Assembly (NCBI GenBank): GCA_963932465.1
Contig: OZ010786.1
Coordinates: forward strand, 600,762,038-600,826,037
Direction: 5' to 3'
DNA length: 64,000 bases
Source of the DNA: Maratus speciosus
Lineage: Eukaryota; Arthropoda; Arachnida; Araneae; Salticidae
This document shows positions 22,966-34,775 of the stretch, piece after piece (position 1 is the first letter of the stretch; the number at the start of each line of letters is the position of its first letter). Under the pieces are notes generated by a model. It had not been told where the DNA came from. It did not search any database and saw only the letters and a program-made list of their open reading frames with translations. The position numbers and the translations under genes are program-made.

Positions 22966-24773
22966 CACCCATGTTCTTGAAAATTGCAACACCATGCAGG
23001 AATCATCAGAATTAAATGAAATTTAATACACAAACGACTGGTGTTGGTACAAACAAATGATTACATCTTCAAAGAAAAAAAACAATATTAAGTGTCCGGA
23101 ATCAGTATTTGGCGTAGCCACTTCTCACTGCAATAAGTACTGCTATACGACGTGGTTTAAAGTCAAACAGATTTTGATTGTCTGCCTGGGGAAGAGCATT
23201 CTACATTATTTGTATACGTACCCAAAGTTCAACTGTAGAAGCTGTAGAACGAGGATCGCGAGCGAGACGCCGATTAACGAAATCCCGCACATGTTCAATA
23301 GGCGAGATATCCGGCGAATACACAGGCCACAGAAGAAGCTGTATGTGTTCTGCTGACAAGAAGTCTTGAACATTCCTTGCAACGTGGGCGGGCATTATCC
23401 TTTTGAAAGATAGCTCCAGGGATGCCTTGAAGGAAAGGAACGACTTCGGGCTCCAGCAGTTTACTGATGTATCTCTTGCTGTTCAGATTACCCACAATTC
23501 GTAGCAGATTCAATCGTCCATGATGCGAAATCGCACCCCAGACCATAACTCTGGGTGTTCGTCTACTATGTCGATAATGTACCCTAAAAGATAGCGCTTA
23601 CCGGCACAATGTCTAACCAACACGTCTAACACGAATGCGACCACCATGGTACCACAAATTACCTACGGGATTCTTCAGAATAAATGACTTGTTGCCAATC
23701 TGAATGCTAGTCTCTATGTTCATGAGCACATTGCAGCCGCAGGCGTCGATGGTTTGCATGAGGGGGAAGTTTTTGTACGCAGTCCACGGTGCATCAGACG
23801 TCGACGAATTGACGAAGCAGACAGTGATACACCTGTAGCAGTTGACTAATGTGCTGCCAATTGTCTAGATGAAGCTGTACGGTTCGTCAACGCCATACAA
23901 ACCATGTGACCAAAGTCATTACGGTTCGTCAGCACCATACAAACCATGTGACCAAAGTCATTAATACACAAACGACTGGTGTTGGTACAAACAAATGATT
24001 ACATTTTCAAAGCAAAAAAAAAAATAAATAAATAAATAAATAAAAAAATTAAGTGTCAGTATTTGGCGTAGCCACCACTCGCTGCAATAAGTACTGCTAT
24101 ACGACGTGGTTTAAAGTCAAACATATTTTGAATGTCTGCCTGGGGGGGAGCATGCCATATTATTTGTATACGTACCCAAAGTTCATGACGCCGGTTAACG
24201 AAATCTCACACATGTTCAATAGGCGACATATACGGCGAATACGTAGGCCACGGAAGAAGCTGTATGTGTTTTGCTGACAAAAAGTCTTGAACATTCCTTG
24301 CAACGTGGGCATCGCGCGTTGACGTCACCGTTCGGGGTCCACTCTCCTATTTCCGAGTTTTCCAAACCTCGTCGGTCTACTATTTCCAAACTCGAATCAC
24401 TCTGCTGCTGTTACGCTGTACACACGTGCTACTATTGCACAATGGGAAAATCCTTCATGAAGACTGATTATTCTATCCCGTTCAAACTCCGTCAGTTGTT
24501 GAAATGTCGCCTTCTTTCGTCGAAAAGGTATAGTTACGTCTCACCTAACGTTTACTACTAGCATATAACCATAGACAAATTTAAACGTCCTGCTACAGCC
24601 ATCTATTTATACGGTTTCAGCAGCACTCCAACTGCTCAGCCCACGCATACGTGGTGACTATGAAATTGGAATCATTTGCATACATATTTGCATACTATAC
24701 TTTACATTCCCTGAAATTTTCAGCTCAATAGCGTCATTACTTCATGGTGTTGCAATTTTCACAAACATGAGTG
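22966..24773 (-). mobile_element. second Tc1-like element with internal partial duplication
   Basis: The inverted ends are cacccatgttcttgaaaatt plus gcaacaccatg (left) and the complement near 24744-24773 (catggtgttgcaattttcac). The transposase remnant is on the minus strand. Positions 23026-23389 (3' end plus C-terminal coding) are repeated in the same orientation at 23962-24310. A ~45-bp piece (gccatacaaaccatgtgacc) is also tandemly doubled near 23890-23962. The N-terminal coding region is missing. Sequence from ~24311 to 24600 is more GC-rich and unidentified. Confidence 0.8.
23100..23860 (-). pseudogene. Tc1-like transposase remnant (catalytic region)
   Basis: On the minus strand the family landmarks appear in order: a linker piece RRRLMHRGLRTKT (~23800-23845), NLWYHGGRIRVRR (~23620-23660), MVWGAISHHGRLNLLRI (from 23546), FQKDNARP (~23400, the second catalytic Asp is in QKDNARP), QLLLWPVYSPDISPIEH (~23310, which includes the third acidic residue), and VNRRLARDPRSTAS. 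Several frameshifts separate them. The HTH region is absent. A second copy of the last third, with MSPIEH, lies at ~24120-24310. It is a dead copy of a Tc1-like family. The landmarks are clear enough that the identification is firm. Confidence 0.88.
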
Positions 24774-24960
24774 CATAAATATAGATTTTTTTTATACCTA
24801 ATACATGTGGTCGGCGGCAGTTTGCTGAATGCGCATATAAACAAGCATAAAATTTCACCAGGTTTGTTTTCATAGCTGCTTAAATCGTTTAGCAACAAAT
24901 TTCAGTTTCTGGAACCAAAATTACGCCAAGCTCATTTTTTTTTAAAACTTTATGACACCT

Positions 24961-25647
24961 ATAACATTCTCCGTGAGGTGCGAAGTGATCCGAGTTCGCC
25001 AGTGTATTTAAAAGGGTTAAAATTCATATTTTTAAAAATTGATTACACCATCGATTAGAAGAAGGTTTCAGTTTAAAGGACATATTTTTGGTTTGTCGGT
25101 ACCTCTAAAATTGCGCTCTGAAGGGGCGTTGCAATAAGGGAGAAAACACTTTTTCGGAAAAACGGCTCTTTTTGAAATTTTTTTTCGAAGGTTATTTTAT
25201 TTTATTATTATTTTTTTTAATTGATTGCGGCATTTGAGACGTAAGAGTACGATCTTGCAGAATACGTCTTCTGCTTTTAACTTTACTGAGCGGTTTGGAC
25301 GATGCAAGTTAATAAATAATGAGACCCCCCCCCCCCCTTTTACGAAATTGCTTTTTTTCGACCTCGGCCGATGAGTAAAATAAGGCTTTTACGCATTCGT
25401 CAGAGCTTTTTTTCCCTTTCGCAAAGACCGAGGTGAGTTTTTAATGAGAATGCGTTTCAATTGTTAATTAATAACTCAACTAATTATTAGAATTTTAAAA
25501 TTCTGAGTCTCAGGTGTATCAGGAAACACTTTGGGTTAACCTCACAAAACTTTTCAGCCTCGTACGTCCCGTAGTTTTTTGCTAGCCATCGGACACAGAC
25601 ACGCACACACAGACAGAGCGAAACTTTCTTTTATTAGTATAGATTTA
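24961..25647 (-). mobile_element. Helitron-like 5' end and body (reverse)
   Basis: Read on the minus strand from 25647 it starts tctatactaataaaagaaag and then tttcgctctgtctgtgtgtg, the typical opening of Helentron/Lep1-like non-autonomous elements. The left limit is not clear. I place it near a GC-richer stretch at ~24970-25000 only tentatively. It contains a C-run (25325-25338) and is non-coding. Confidence 0.4.
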
Positions 25648-26950
25648 TTTATTATTGAAGTGTTATAATTTCGTTATGGAATATTAGTCGAAAACAAAAG
25701 TTGAACTATTGATATTATTTTAAGTGCACATGGGTTAATACTCCATAAACGAGCTGCTCGCGATATATATTATTTCAAACTTCCAGCTTAAAAAATATTT
25801 TAAAATCGTACAAAGTCAGTGAATTGGCAACAGTTTTCAAACAAATTTAATTTTAAAGTACATTTTTTACCTATTGGACGGTATAAAAATGAAATGATAT
25901 TTAGAAACAATTAATTCTGCAAAAAAAAAAAAAAAAGGAAAATGAATTGCTTTGATTGTTGCAAGTGTCGATATGATATAAGCGTAACCCATGGAGATGT
26001 TTTTGCTTTAAAATATAGATATATGCAATTTTGAATATCTAAAGAAAAACAAATTTATAAACACTTTATTAACTAAGTAAGTAAATTTTCAAGTGATTTT
26101 TCACGTGTAGCTAATTTTAAAACTAAGACATCTATAACAAACAAGTATCCCCCTTCTTTTATTATGTAGAAAGGCAAAAATTATTTTTTATTATATGGAG
26201 TTACAAAAACTCATGCATCCCCCTCCCTCCCTACACACTAGCACTGTCAATGACGAAAACCACAAATTTAATTAAATACTTTTTTCGTAATCTGTGAAAA
26301 TTTAATTAATACCTTGGAGTTCGTTCTTTAAAAACATGAAAGTATTTAGGTGCCGAAGCTAAGAATAGATAAAAAATCTTTATACAAACAACCTCTGCCA
26401 ATGGTAATCAAATTATGAATTTTTCCGCACCTTGTCATGAAAAGAAAAAAAAAAGATATTTTATCTTGCTAGTTGAAAAATGAATTACGTCTTAATATTA
26501 AATTATAAATAAGTAATGTCAAATTGTTGTTCTGATGAAATTAACGGAAAGGCATGAAAAAAGCATAGTTTAAAGCGTTAATTAGTTAACTGTCAAGCTA
26601 CCTGTCATGGCTGCAGAGAGTGCAAGATCTTATAACTTTCGTATTAAATCATAAATTATCCTATTTCTAACTAGAGAAAATATTGATTATAACTTAAGTC
26701 TATAAATCTTAATTAAGACACATTTACCTCGAAAGTCATAGATATTCCTTTCTCTTAATTAATGTTTAAATAATCCCTTCTCTTCTTTATTGTCACTGAC
26801 AGTATTTTGATCTCTCAATAACCAAAGTTTCTTTCGAATAAATAACGTACAAAACCAATATCGCTTCTGCCCGGTAAATTTGCCCAAATATGTCCGCATT
26901 ATCTGATGAGTAGTACACACTAAGTGATGTCCTTAACGTTAAGTTAACGT
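25648..26950. other. AT-rich spacer
   Basis: I see no gene, RNA or element end. Short A-runs and C-runs only. Confidence 0.5.
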
Positions 26951-27359
26951 CTTCACTCACTTGAAAACTGCCGTTCGCTAATGTTAATCCTATGGGCAGG
27001 ATGTTTTCGAATTTATTGTTTAAATTTGAATAATTTTAAACATTTTTTTTTTTTTTTTTTTTTTGCATAGGATAGCTGAGGTCGATCTCTAATAGCACTA
27101 TTTTTTACTTTTTCGATTTCGATTTTTTTAAATAAAGGTACTTCCACTTTCGGAACCGGTTTCGAAAGTGAATGTACCTTTATTAAAAAAATCTGCAACC
27201 GAAATCGAAAAAATACAAAATGGCATTATTAGAAGTAATCAGCTATCCTATGCGAAAAAAAAAATCGTTTAAAAATATTCAAATTTAAACGAGAAATTCT
27301 AAAACAACCTGCCCATAGGATTAGCATTAGCGAACGGGTGTTTTCAAGTGAGTAAAGAG
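26951..27359. repeat. 409-bp near-perfect palindrome
   Basis: The left arm from cttcactcacttgaaaac pairs with the right arm ending gttttcaagtgagtaaagag. The centre is cactttcg-gaaccggttt-cgaaagtg at ~27151-27176, leaving almost no loop. The arms are ~195 bp with scattered mismatches and a longer T-run in the left arm. It is a foldback element or inverted duplication, and strongly cruciform-prone. Confidence 0.85.
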
Positions 27360-27515
27360 TCCCCTTAATTGCAAATAGAGGATAATTGGGGAAACAAAAT
27401 TGTCATCATTAACCAGCTAAACGTGTTAAGCGGAGACGAATTAACGTGAATCCACTGTACCTTAAATTATTATTTTATTTTAAAAATTTCGTTTTAAGAG
27501 AGAAAAACTTTAAAA

Positions 27516-27574
27516 CAAAATATTTTCGATTTATGGTATTCAGGGAATGAATACCATAAATCGAAAATATTTTG
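27516..27574. repeat. perfect 26-bp inverted repeat
   Basis: The arms at 27516-27541 and 27549-27574 (caaaatattttcgatttatg...) are exact complements around agggaat. No coding context. It may be the core of a foldback element. Confidence 0.9.
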
Positions 27575-27694
27575 CGTTGCTTATTTATTTCTTAAATTTT
27601 ATAAGAACTGAAATACAAAAACTTCAAATCCTTGTAAGAATGTAAACAAAATCTTCATTATTCTTTTACAATCGGAAATTTGAATGTAAGTTAA

Positions 27695-28134
27695 CCCTTT
27701 ATGTACTGAATTATGAAAATTGTATCTTCTAAAGCATTTTTCGTGAATTGTTTAAACTTCATTAGAAGATTTACATAATCAGTTAATAAATTTTAGAAGG
27801 ATTGAAGGATTAATTAAATTAGAATTTATAAGATTTTGCGCAGCATTGATAACACCACTCAAATCTATTATTTAAAATATTTTTCTTAGTACTTTGTAAA
27901 ATATTTCCGAATTAAAAAATCCCCCCCCCCCCTCTAACCCCAAGAAAGCTGAAAAGATGCAAAGGCAAAATAAATCATAAATATTTTTGTTTTGTGTAAC
28001 CATGCTTTTGGAACAATATAAAGTAATGTATCTATAACTCATTCTAAATTGTATTACAACTAATCGATGTATTAAATGAATTTTATAACAAGTTATTTCA
28101 ATGGTACTTATAAGTACCGTCAGTAGATAAAGGG
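27695..28134 (+). mobile_element. TTAA MITE, family 1, copy b (440 bp)
   Basis: TTAA at 27691-27694 is followed by ccctttatgtactga. The right end gataaaggg is followed by TGAA, a decayed TTAA. It shares the internal landmarks of copy a, including the C-run (27923-27934) and aagataaagtaatg-like sequence. Confidence 0.8.
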
Positions 28135-28618
28135 TGAAACTGCATTGAAATTGTTACTCTTCATCTACGCGCTTATATGTATATAAAGATTGCATTCAGT
28201 TCTTTCTCGCTTGGCGATTCGTTGATTTTGGATTTGCGTAGAACTGTTCGTATGTTTTATATTTGTGTATAAATGTTCGTGGCCGATTTAAGACACAGTA
28301 AACACGAAGTGAATTTCTTGGGACATGGTTTATTATCCTTTTTATGCATGACTACTTTTTAAAACCAGGTCCATCTGGATGGCATAGTAGTCACAAATAC
28401 TCCCGGAAAACGCTCAATTGAGCGACGTATGTTAGTTTAACAATGCATGATGGTAAGAAGCCTCGGGAAAAACTTGCTCCTGAGTATATAAAAGGAGTAA
28501 TTCACATTATTTCTGGCAGAGGTGCAGAGGGAAGACTTGTCATAATAGAGGAAACTTTAATTTTATTGAAGCTGAGCTATTGACTGACGTGTGGTCAACA
28601 CCCGTACAATTCCTGCAG
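28135..28618. other. spacer with a TATA-like motif
   Basis: tatataaag at 28180-28188 lies shortly upstream of ttcagttc (28195-28202), an initiator-like match, but the spacing (~16 bp) is short for a normal core promoter. An open stretch from 28444 (MHDGKKPREKLAPEY...) is unrecognised. An LTR or host promoter are both possible, but neither is supported. Confidence 0.3.
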
Positions 28619-28786
28619 GGCTGCCACAGGCGACTATTTTTATATTCTGTTCGCACCAGTATTTTTCTAATATAAATTTTGAAGTTTATTTCTTTTGAAA
28701 ATGTTGTCAAAGTGTTTGTTAAAGATTTCTGAGTTGAGAAAATGATGCCAGTTAGAATTAAAAAAATAGTCGCCTGTGACAGCCTT
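28619..28786. mobile_element. 168-bp MITE with inverted ends
   Basis: The ends ggctgccacaggcgactatt and the complement of ggctgtcacaggcgactatt enclose ~110 bp. Open frames over it come from the palindrome and are not genes. Confidence 0.7.
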
Positions 28787-29044
28787 GTTCCTGGGATCTC
28801 TGACGTACCCAGCCTCAACCACAAATACCTGCAAAAAGCCCTTAGACAGCAATTTTAATCTTAAAGATCGACCGAAAATGAAATCTGAAAGTAATAAATG
28901 AACTGCTGAAAAAGAAAGTTATCAGGGGCAAAAAATTTTAAGCATTAAAGATAAAAAATAATAGCTGGGACTTTAATTTTTCAAATTTTGAATTTTAATT
29001 TTAAATGTGTTTTAAAAAAGGGTTAATATTTATCCTTTCATATA

Positions 29045-31317
29045 CAGGGTGTCCGGTCTCAACGGTGTCCAATAGCTAATTCCTAAACCGTTAGTCATAG
29101 ACATATAGTTACAATTACAAAAATGTTTTAAATCAGCTAAAGAAATATTTTAAAAGCGATTTGGGTCAATAAAAACATTTCTTAAAAAATTACGAAATTT
29201 AAATTTTATACGGTCCCCCGGTCCTATAAGTTATATTTAGTAAAATTTTCCTTTTACCCTGACAAGTAATACAAAAAAAGTCCCGTTATTCTACGATTAA
29301 AATTGACCAAGTAATAGCTGTTTAAAGTTGGAGCATATTTTTTGCTGCAAATTGGGGGTCATTCACAAATTTAGTCGAAATATAATTTCGTCAGATATAT
29401 TAAAAAAATGGTTGAGAGTAAAATTAACATTGCAATATAAATTTGAAATCTTTAATCATTCTGACATATTAATGCAAAATATACAATTGGTAATACACAT
29501 TTAAGAAGAAAGAAAAAACAGAATTTTTGTTAAATAAAATTATCCTAAATTAACAGCCTCAATTCTTTACAAAATGATACGTATTTTAAAATATTATTAG
29601 ATTTCACTAGCCTGCAAAAGTTGGGTTATATCATGTTTTTTAGCTTTTGATAATTGATTCTTATGTATTCTCTACCGCTAAATCCGAAATTTACCTTCAT
29701 TTTTAACCATCACATCAGGAATTTTTACAAATTGAAAATTTCAAAGTTAAAAAGTTCAAAGTTAAAATTGAATTTCCTCCTCCATCTCATCGGACACTCA
29801 GCTGTTTAGCTGTAAGAATCCCAGGATAAGCAAAAATATCGAATAAATTATTGAATAAAATAAAATAAATGTTTTACATATGTTTTATAGTATGAGATTT
29901 TCGCTATGATTTAACTTACACATTTACGATTTGTAAAAAAAAAAAAATTCAGTGCTAAAAAGTACGTAAAAATCAATTATCAAAAGTTAAAAAACATAAC
30001 CATCTCCTCTACTTTATAGTATCCGATTTTTGTTATTCTTTAAATCTGACAATTTATGATTTGCAAAATATCCTGACATGATGGTTAAAAATTAAGGTAA
30101 TTTTCGGATTCACTGCTAAAAAATACATAAAAGTTTAAAACCCCAACAATCGCAGTCTTGTATTATCTAATCTAAAACTTTTTCTTAAACTTCTTGGCGG
30201 TAATCTATCCGAAATTTTTTGTGTTATCCTGTAAAATAAGTATAAATGTTAACCACCGAAAATCATAATAATATTAGATAGTTATCGGATTTGCGCCAGT
30301 ATGTAAAATGTAATCTCGATCGGATATTTGAAAGTGAGTTAAAGTTCGGGTAAAATTTTTGAACAGGAAAAACATACATACGATCGTTGAAGTAACATAA
30401 AAACTTAAAAGAAATCATAAAAGAAACAGTCTCAAATCCTGACAAAATAAATCATGTGTTATTTTAGCCAATCTGCAACTTAATAAATGTTAACTTAATC
30501 GTAATACTTGTACGATTTTTTTCAAAGCGCTGATACACATGAAATAAGAACTTCGAATACTTTAAGCACTTGGTATGTGACCAGGGCCCGACTAGCAAGT
30601 TTCTGTGCCCAGGGCACTTTCAATTTTTCGTGCCCCCTTAGACTGATTGATTTACAAATACTACTTTTTTCACATATTACACATTTATTCAAAAAGTGAC
30701 AAAAATTTGAGTTGTCTGGAAAATTGAAAAATGGTTCTAGGTATAAAAAAAAATATTCTTTTTTTGTCTATTATTTATTGAAATATGCTTTTAATCATAT
30801 ATTGAGATATATTTTTGTCATTTCATCGTATTAATACATCAAATATCACATTTTTCATAATTATGATTTTTTAAATGGAAATTTAGATGGAATTCTGAAA
30901 AATTTTGTGCCCCTCAGAAATTTCGTGCCCAGGGCATGGGCCCCGGGTGACCTTGCGATAGTCAGGGCCTGTATGTGACCCCTCAATGCCAAGCCGAACT
31001 CACTTGTTTGCAGAGCAGAAAAGTGGCATAAGTCATGCATTTTTAAAGTTTCAAAACTCTCTCAATTTTAGTGTTATATCTTTTTTTTGTCTTACTTGTC
31101 AGTGTAATAGAAAAAAATTACTAAATATAACTTATAGGACCGGTCGACCGTATAAAAATTTAAATTTCGTAATTTTTTAAGAAATGTTTTTATTGGCCCA
31201 AATCGCTTTTAAAATATTTCTTTACCTGATTTAAAACATTTTTGTAATTGGAACTCTATGTCATTGACTAATGGTTTAGGAATTAGCCATTGGACACCGT
31301 TGAGGCCGGACACCCTG
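29045..31317. mobile_element. large foldback element F1 (TA target)
   Basis: The outer ends cagggtgtccgg and ccggacaccctg are flanked by TA. Inverted arms of ~280 bp run 29045-~29330 and ~31035-31317, sharing caatagctaattcctaaacc and taaattttatacggtc. The interior holds further small inverted segments and the hAT MITE at 30582-30971. No transposase is seen. The termini suggest a mariner/IS630-type non-autonomous element. The same cag.gtgtcc end style recurs at 31324 and 37208. Confidence 0.8.
30582..30971. mobile_element. 390-bp hAT-type MITE with 8-bp target duplication
   Basis: The target duplication tatgtgac is exact at 30574-30581 and 30972-30979. The ends cagggcccgactagcaag and cttgcgatagtcagggcctg are imperfect inverted repeats. 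Subterminal gtgcccagggca occurs near both ends. The 8-bp duplication and CAGGG start are the hAT signature. Non-coding. Confidence 0.9.
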
Positions 31318-31323
31318 TATATA

Positions 31324-32758
31324 CAGAGTGTCCCGAAAACATTGACCTCGGCTTTTATACCTTAAATATTTATTATAGACATGTATAATAAACTGCAAAG
31401 TTACACAAAAAAGGTACCGAATTTTATGAAATCGATTAAAATTTTCAGAGGATTAAAGTTGAAGAAACAAAAAAATATTTGCATTTTTTACGGCCCCGGT
31501 ACAAAAAATTTTCCAATGAGTAAAATGTGCCCCATACACTAATGAGGTCATATACAAAATTTCAGCATTTAAAAAAACAAAAAGTCGCAGAGACATGTTT
31601 AAACAAATTTGGTGAGGGGCAATAATCATTGTTTTCGATTGTTTTGGAGTATTCAATCATTGTTTTTTTTTTCATAATTTCTGTACGATTTTGAAACATG
31701 ATCATCCGACATGATTTTTCCCCATTGCCAACTCATATCCAGGCAACTAAAAGTGGTTTAAGTTAGCAATTATGTATTTTTATATATCTGCGACTTTTTA
31801 CGACAAAATGCTGAAATTTTGTACATGAACTTATTAGTGTATGGGGCACATTTTACTGATTGGGACATTTTTTTGCACGGGGTCCGTCTAAAAATTTTAA
31901 TTATATTTCTTCAAATTCAATCCCCGGAAAATTTTAATCGATTTCATAACTTTCTCTACCCTTTTTTACATAACTTTGCAATCTAATATATAAAATGAAA
32001 ATTTGCCTGTCTGTCTGTAATTCTATACAAATCCACAGTTTGGAAACCTGCATTGTGAAATGTTACGTACATGTGTGTTAAAACACGGCCGAGGCAACTA
32101 AAGTAATCCGGAATCAAAATAATTTATAGTTAATTTTTATTTAATAAAAAACCACCAATTTAACAGCAATTTCTTATCAAATTTAAACATTTTTCGTTAT
32201 AGCGGTTGCCAACAATTAAAATCCACAATAAAATTCTTACCACAACAATTGCTTTTCTATTGCAAGATTTCCACGTGAAAAATGAAAATGAAATAAATAG
32301 ATTCATGAATTTTCAAAAAAAGTGAATATTACGTCATATTGGAAATATAATGGACGTCAGCAGGTGAATATAAACGTCATATGAGTTTGAAAAAACTTAT
32401 TGAAACATGATAAAAACCCGATTATGGAAATATTGGCATATTTTAACATTTTGGGGATCTCTGAATTTGTTTTCGCCATTTTTAAATCTATTCCACATAT
32501 GTACGTGTGTGCATGTGTGTAAATTAGAATTTCCACAAAGGTTTAGGTCCTTAGAGCTCATTCTTATTGAAGGACTAAAACAGTGACGGCTTTACTGCTT
32601 TTTTTTTTGTTTGTTTTATACTGTATGTTTAATTTTGAAATTGATTTTTCAAAACAAACATTCCGGGCAACGGCGAATACTTTAGATAGTTTATAATATA
32701 TGCCTGTGATCAAGATTTAAGGAATAAAAGCGGAGGTCAAGGTTTTTGAGACACCCTG
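31324..32758. mobile_element. foldback element F2, adjacent to F1
   Basis: The ends cagagtgtcccgaaaac and the complement of cagggtgtctcaaaaac, with TA on the left, lie six bases from the end of F1. Arms from 31324 and from ~31780 to 31980 share aaaatgtgccccatacacta and atttcagcat. The right arm is cut at ~31980 by the Helitron-like insertion and resumes at 32700. Confidence 0.75.
31981..32699 (+). mobile_element. Helitron-like insertion inside F2
   Basis: It starts tctaatatataaaatgaaaa then tttgcctgtctgtctg and ends ccgggcaacggcgaatactt plus tagata, both typical of Helentron/Lep1-like elements. The arm of F2 reads continuously across the junction if it is removed (…ctttgca / gtttata…). Interior 32195-32580 matches 14720-15200. 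Non-coding. Confidence 0.65.
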
Positions 32759-33092
32759 TCTATTAAAAAAAAAAAGATAAATGAGACTTCTGTTATTGCA
32801 TACATAATTTGTCTCTAAGCAGCACGAATAAATATTTTTTAATTTATTCCTTATAAAACTTTGATTTTCATTATTTTTAAATTAGCCTATTCCGCATAAA
32901 GAGAAATTACCTGAAATAGATCTTCTCTTTATTGCACATATAACGATAACAACATCAATAAATAATAAGATTACATGCTAATTCATTTTCATATTTCGCG
33001 CACGATTATTCAAGATCGATATTCAATATTTACACTATTGAATAAAGCAGTTTTGAAGTCGTACGGGGAGGATGCTTTCGTACAGATTTTAA
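32759..33092. other. AT-rich spacer
   Basis: Nothing is recognised between F2 and the TTAA MITE. Confidence 0.5.
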
Positions 33093-33864
33093 CCCATTTA
33101 TGCATAGCGTCCCATTTTTGGGACGATTCGAATTTTAATGAATTTCTATAATTTTCTTCTTCTTTATAACATGAAAATTTTATGAAATAATTATCCAGAA
33201 ATGTCTTTATCTGTTACCGAAAGATGAAAGCATAAGATGGATATTTATTTGCTTAAAATGAAGGTTTTTTTCGGAGTTTATAGATTTTTCATTTTTCATG
33301 ATGGCAAAATGTAAAAAGTAAGTTTATTTGTGCTTTGTCTACTAAGGATTTAGCTTGTAATTTCTTTGAAATACGTATTTTTTTAAATTGTGAAATTATA
33401 TGTTCAAGCCTATTTTTTATGCATTTTTGTAACGTACAAAATATAAGGCGTTATAGGCACGAATGGATACATATTTTTATTAGCCACTTAGAGGACTGTT
33501 ATTTATGTAAAGTCCTTTTTAAGATGATTATGAAACAAATTCTTTTTAAGCTTCAATTCGGATTTTTCAATTCGAAAATATTTCTTTATTTCTATTGTAA
33601 GAACATTATATTTGTACATTTCCTAATTCTACAAAATGCTAAGAAAAATATTTAAAATAAAAGATTTGAGTGGGGGTTATAAATATTCCACAAAATCTCT
33701 AGAAATTCAAATTTAATTAATCCTTCTAAATCATTCAATCCTTTTAAAATCCTTCTAAAATTTATTAAATGATTATGTAAATCTTCGAATGTAGTTTAAG
33801 CAATTCTCGAAAAATGCTTTAGAAGATAAAATTTTCATGAACTCATAAGTCAGTACATAAAGGG
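33093..33864 (-). mobile_element. TTAA MITE, family 1, copy d (reverse, longer)
   Basis: TTAA at 33089-33092 precedes cccatttatgc. The right end is tacataaaggg followed by ATAA. Its right ~300 bp are the reverse complement of copies a-c (aatgctttagaagataaaat, attcaaatttaattaat). The left ~450 bp are not shared, so it is either a longer relative or a composite. The open frames at 33335-33655 are not recognisable proteins. Confidence 0.65.
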
Positions 33865-33883
33865 ATAATAACCAATTAATATA

Positions 33884-34243
33884 TCCGCACACCTTTGAAA
33901 CGTCATTTTCGATCAAAATATCGATTTTTCATTTTTGCAATAATGTTAAAATCAAATTTTTTAACTGTCCAAGTTTGCTTAAATTGTTTTTGTATCTTAA
34001 TTAGTAACAGCGTTACAGCCTATTTTCATTACGTCAGTATTTCAATCGTTTTTGAGTTATCATATTTTGCGGAAATGTCAATTTTTCACTTAATTTTGGC
34101 AGTTTTTTCTTAAAAAATTATTTCTGCGTAATTGCTAAAATAGTTATGTATTTTTCAAAGTTATAACTTAAATGTCATAATAAAAATTGCTATAAAGAGA
34201 AAACTTCAAAAATTTCAAAAAATCACCTCTGAAGGTGTGCGGA
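33884..34243. mobile_element. 360-bp MITE, ends ccgcacacctt
   Basis: Inverted ends tatccgcacacctt (33882) and aaggtgtgcggata (34232) enclose AT-rich non-coding DNA. A TA target is plausible. Confidence 0.7.
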
Positions 34244-34251
34244 TACCTTAA

Positions 34252-34771
34252 CTGTTTATGTACTGAATTGTGAATTCATGAAAATTTTATCTTCTAAAGC
34301 ATTTTTCGTGAATTGCTTTAACTACATTAGAAGATTTACATAATCATTTAATAAATTTTAGAAGAATTTTAGAAGAATTGAAGGATTTAAAAGGATGAAT
34401 TAAATTTGAATTTATAAGGATTTTGTGCAATATTTATAACCCCCACTCAAATCTTTTATTTAAAATCTTTTTCTTAGTATTTTGTAGAATCAGGAAATGT
34501 ACAAACATAATGTTCTTACAGTAGAAATATAGAAATATTTCCGAATTTAAAAATTCCCCATCCCCCGAACGCCAAGAAAGCTGAAAAGATGCAAAGGTAA
34601 AATAAATCATCCTTTAAAAATATTTCTGTTTTGTGTAGCCAATAATGCTTTTGGAACAAGATAAAGTAATATAACTCATTCTAAACTGTATTACAACAAC
34701 TCCATGTATTAAATGAATTTTTATAACAAGTTATTTAATGGTACTTATAAGTACTGTCAATAGATGCAGGG
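34252..34771 (+). mobile_element. TTAA MITE, family 1, copy c (520 bp)
   Basis: TTAA lies at 34248-34251 and 34772-34775. The ends ctgtttatgtactga and agatgcaggg are slightly decayed. Internal landmarks are as in copy a. Confidence 0.8.
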
Positions 34772-34775
34772 TTAA

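Noticed and set aside
28540..28852. Overlapping minus-strand open frames of 94 and 61 codons
   Set aside because: They are read across a 168-bp inverted-repeat MITE and have no recognisable domain.
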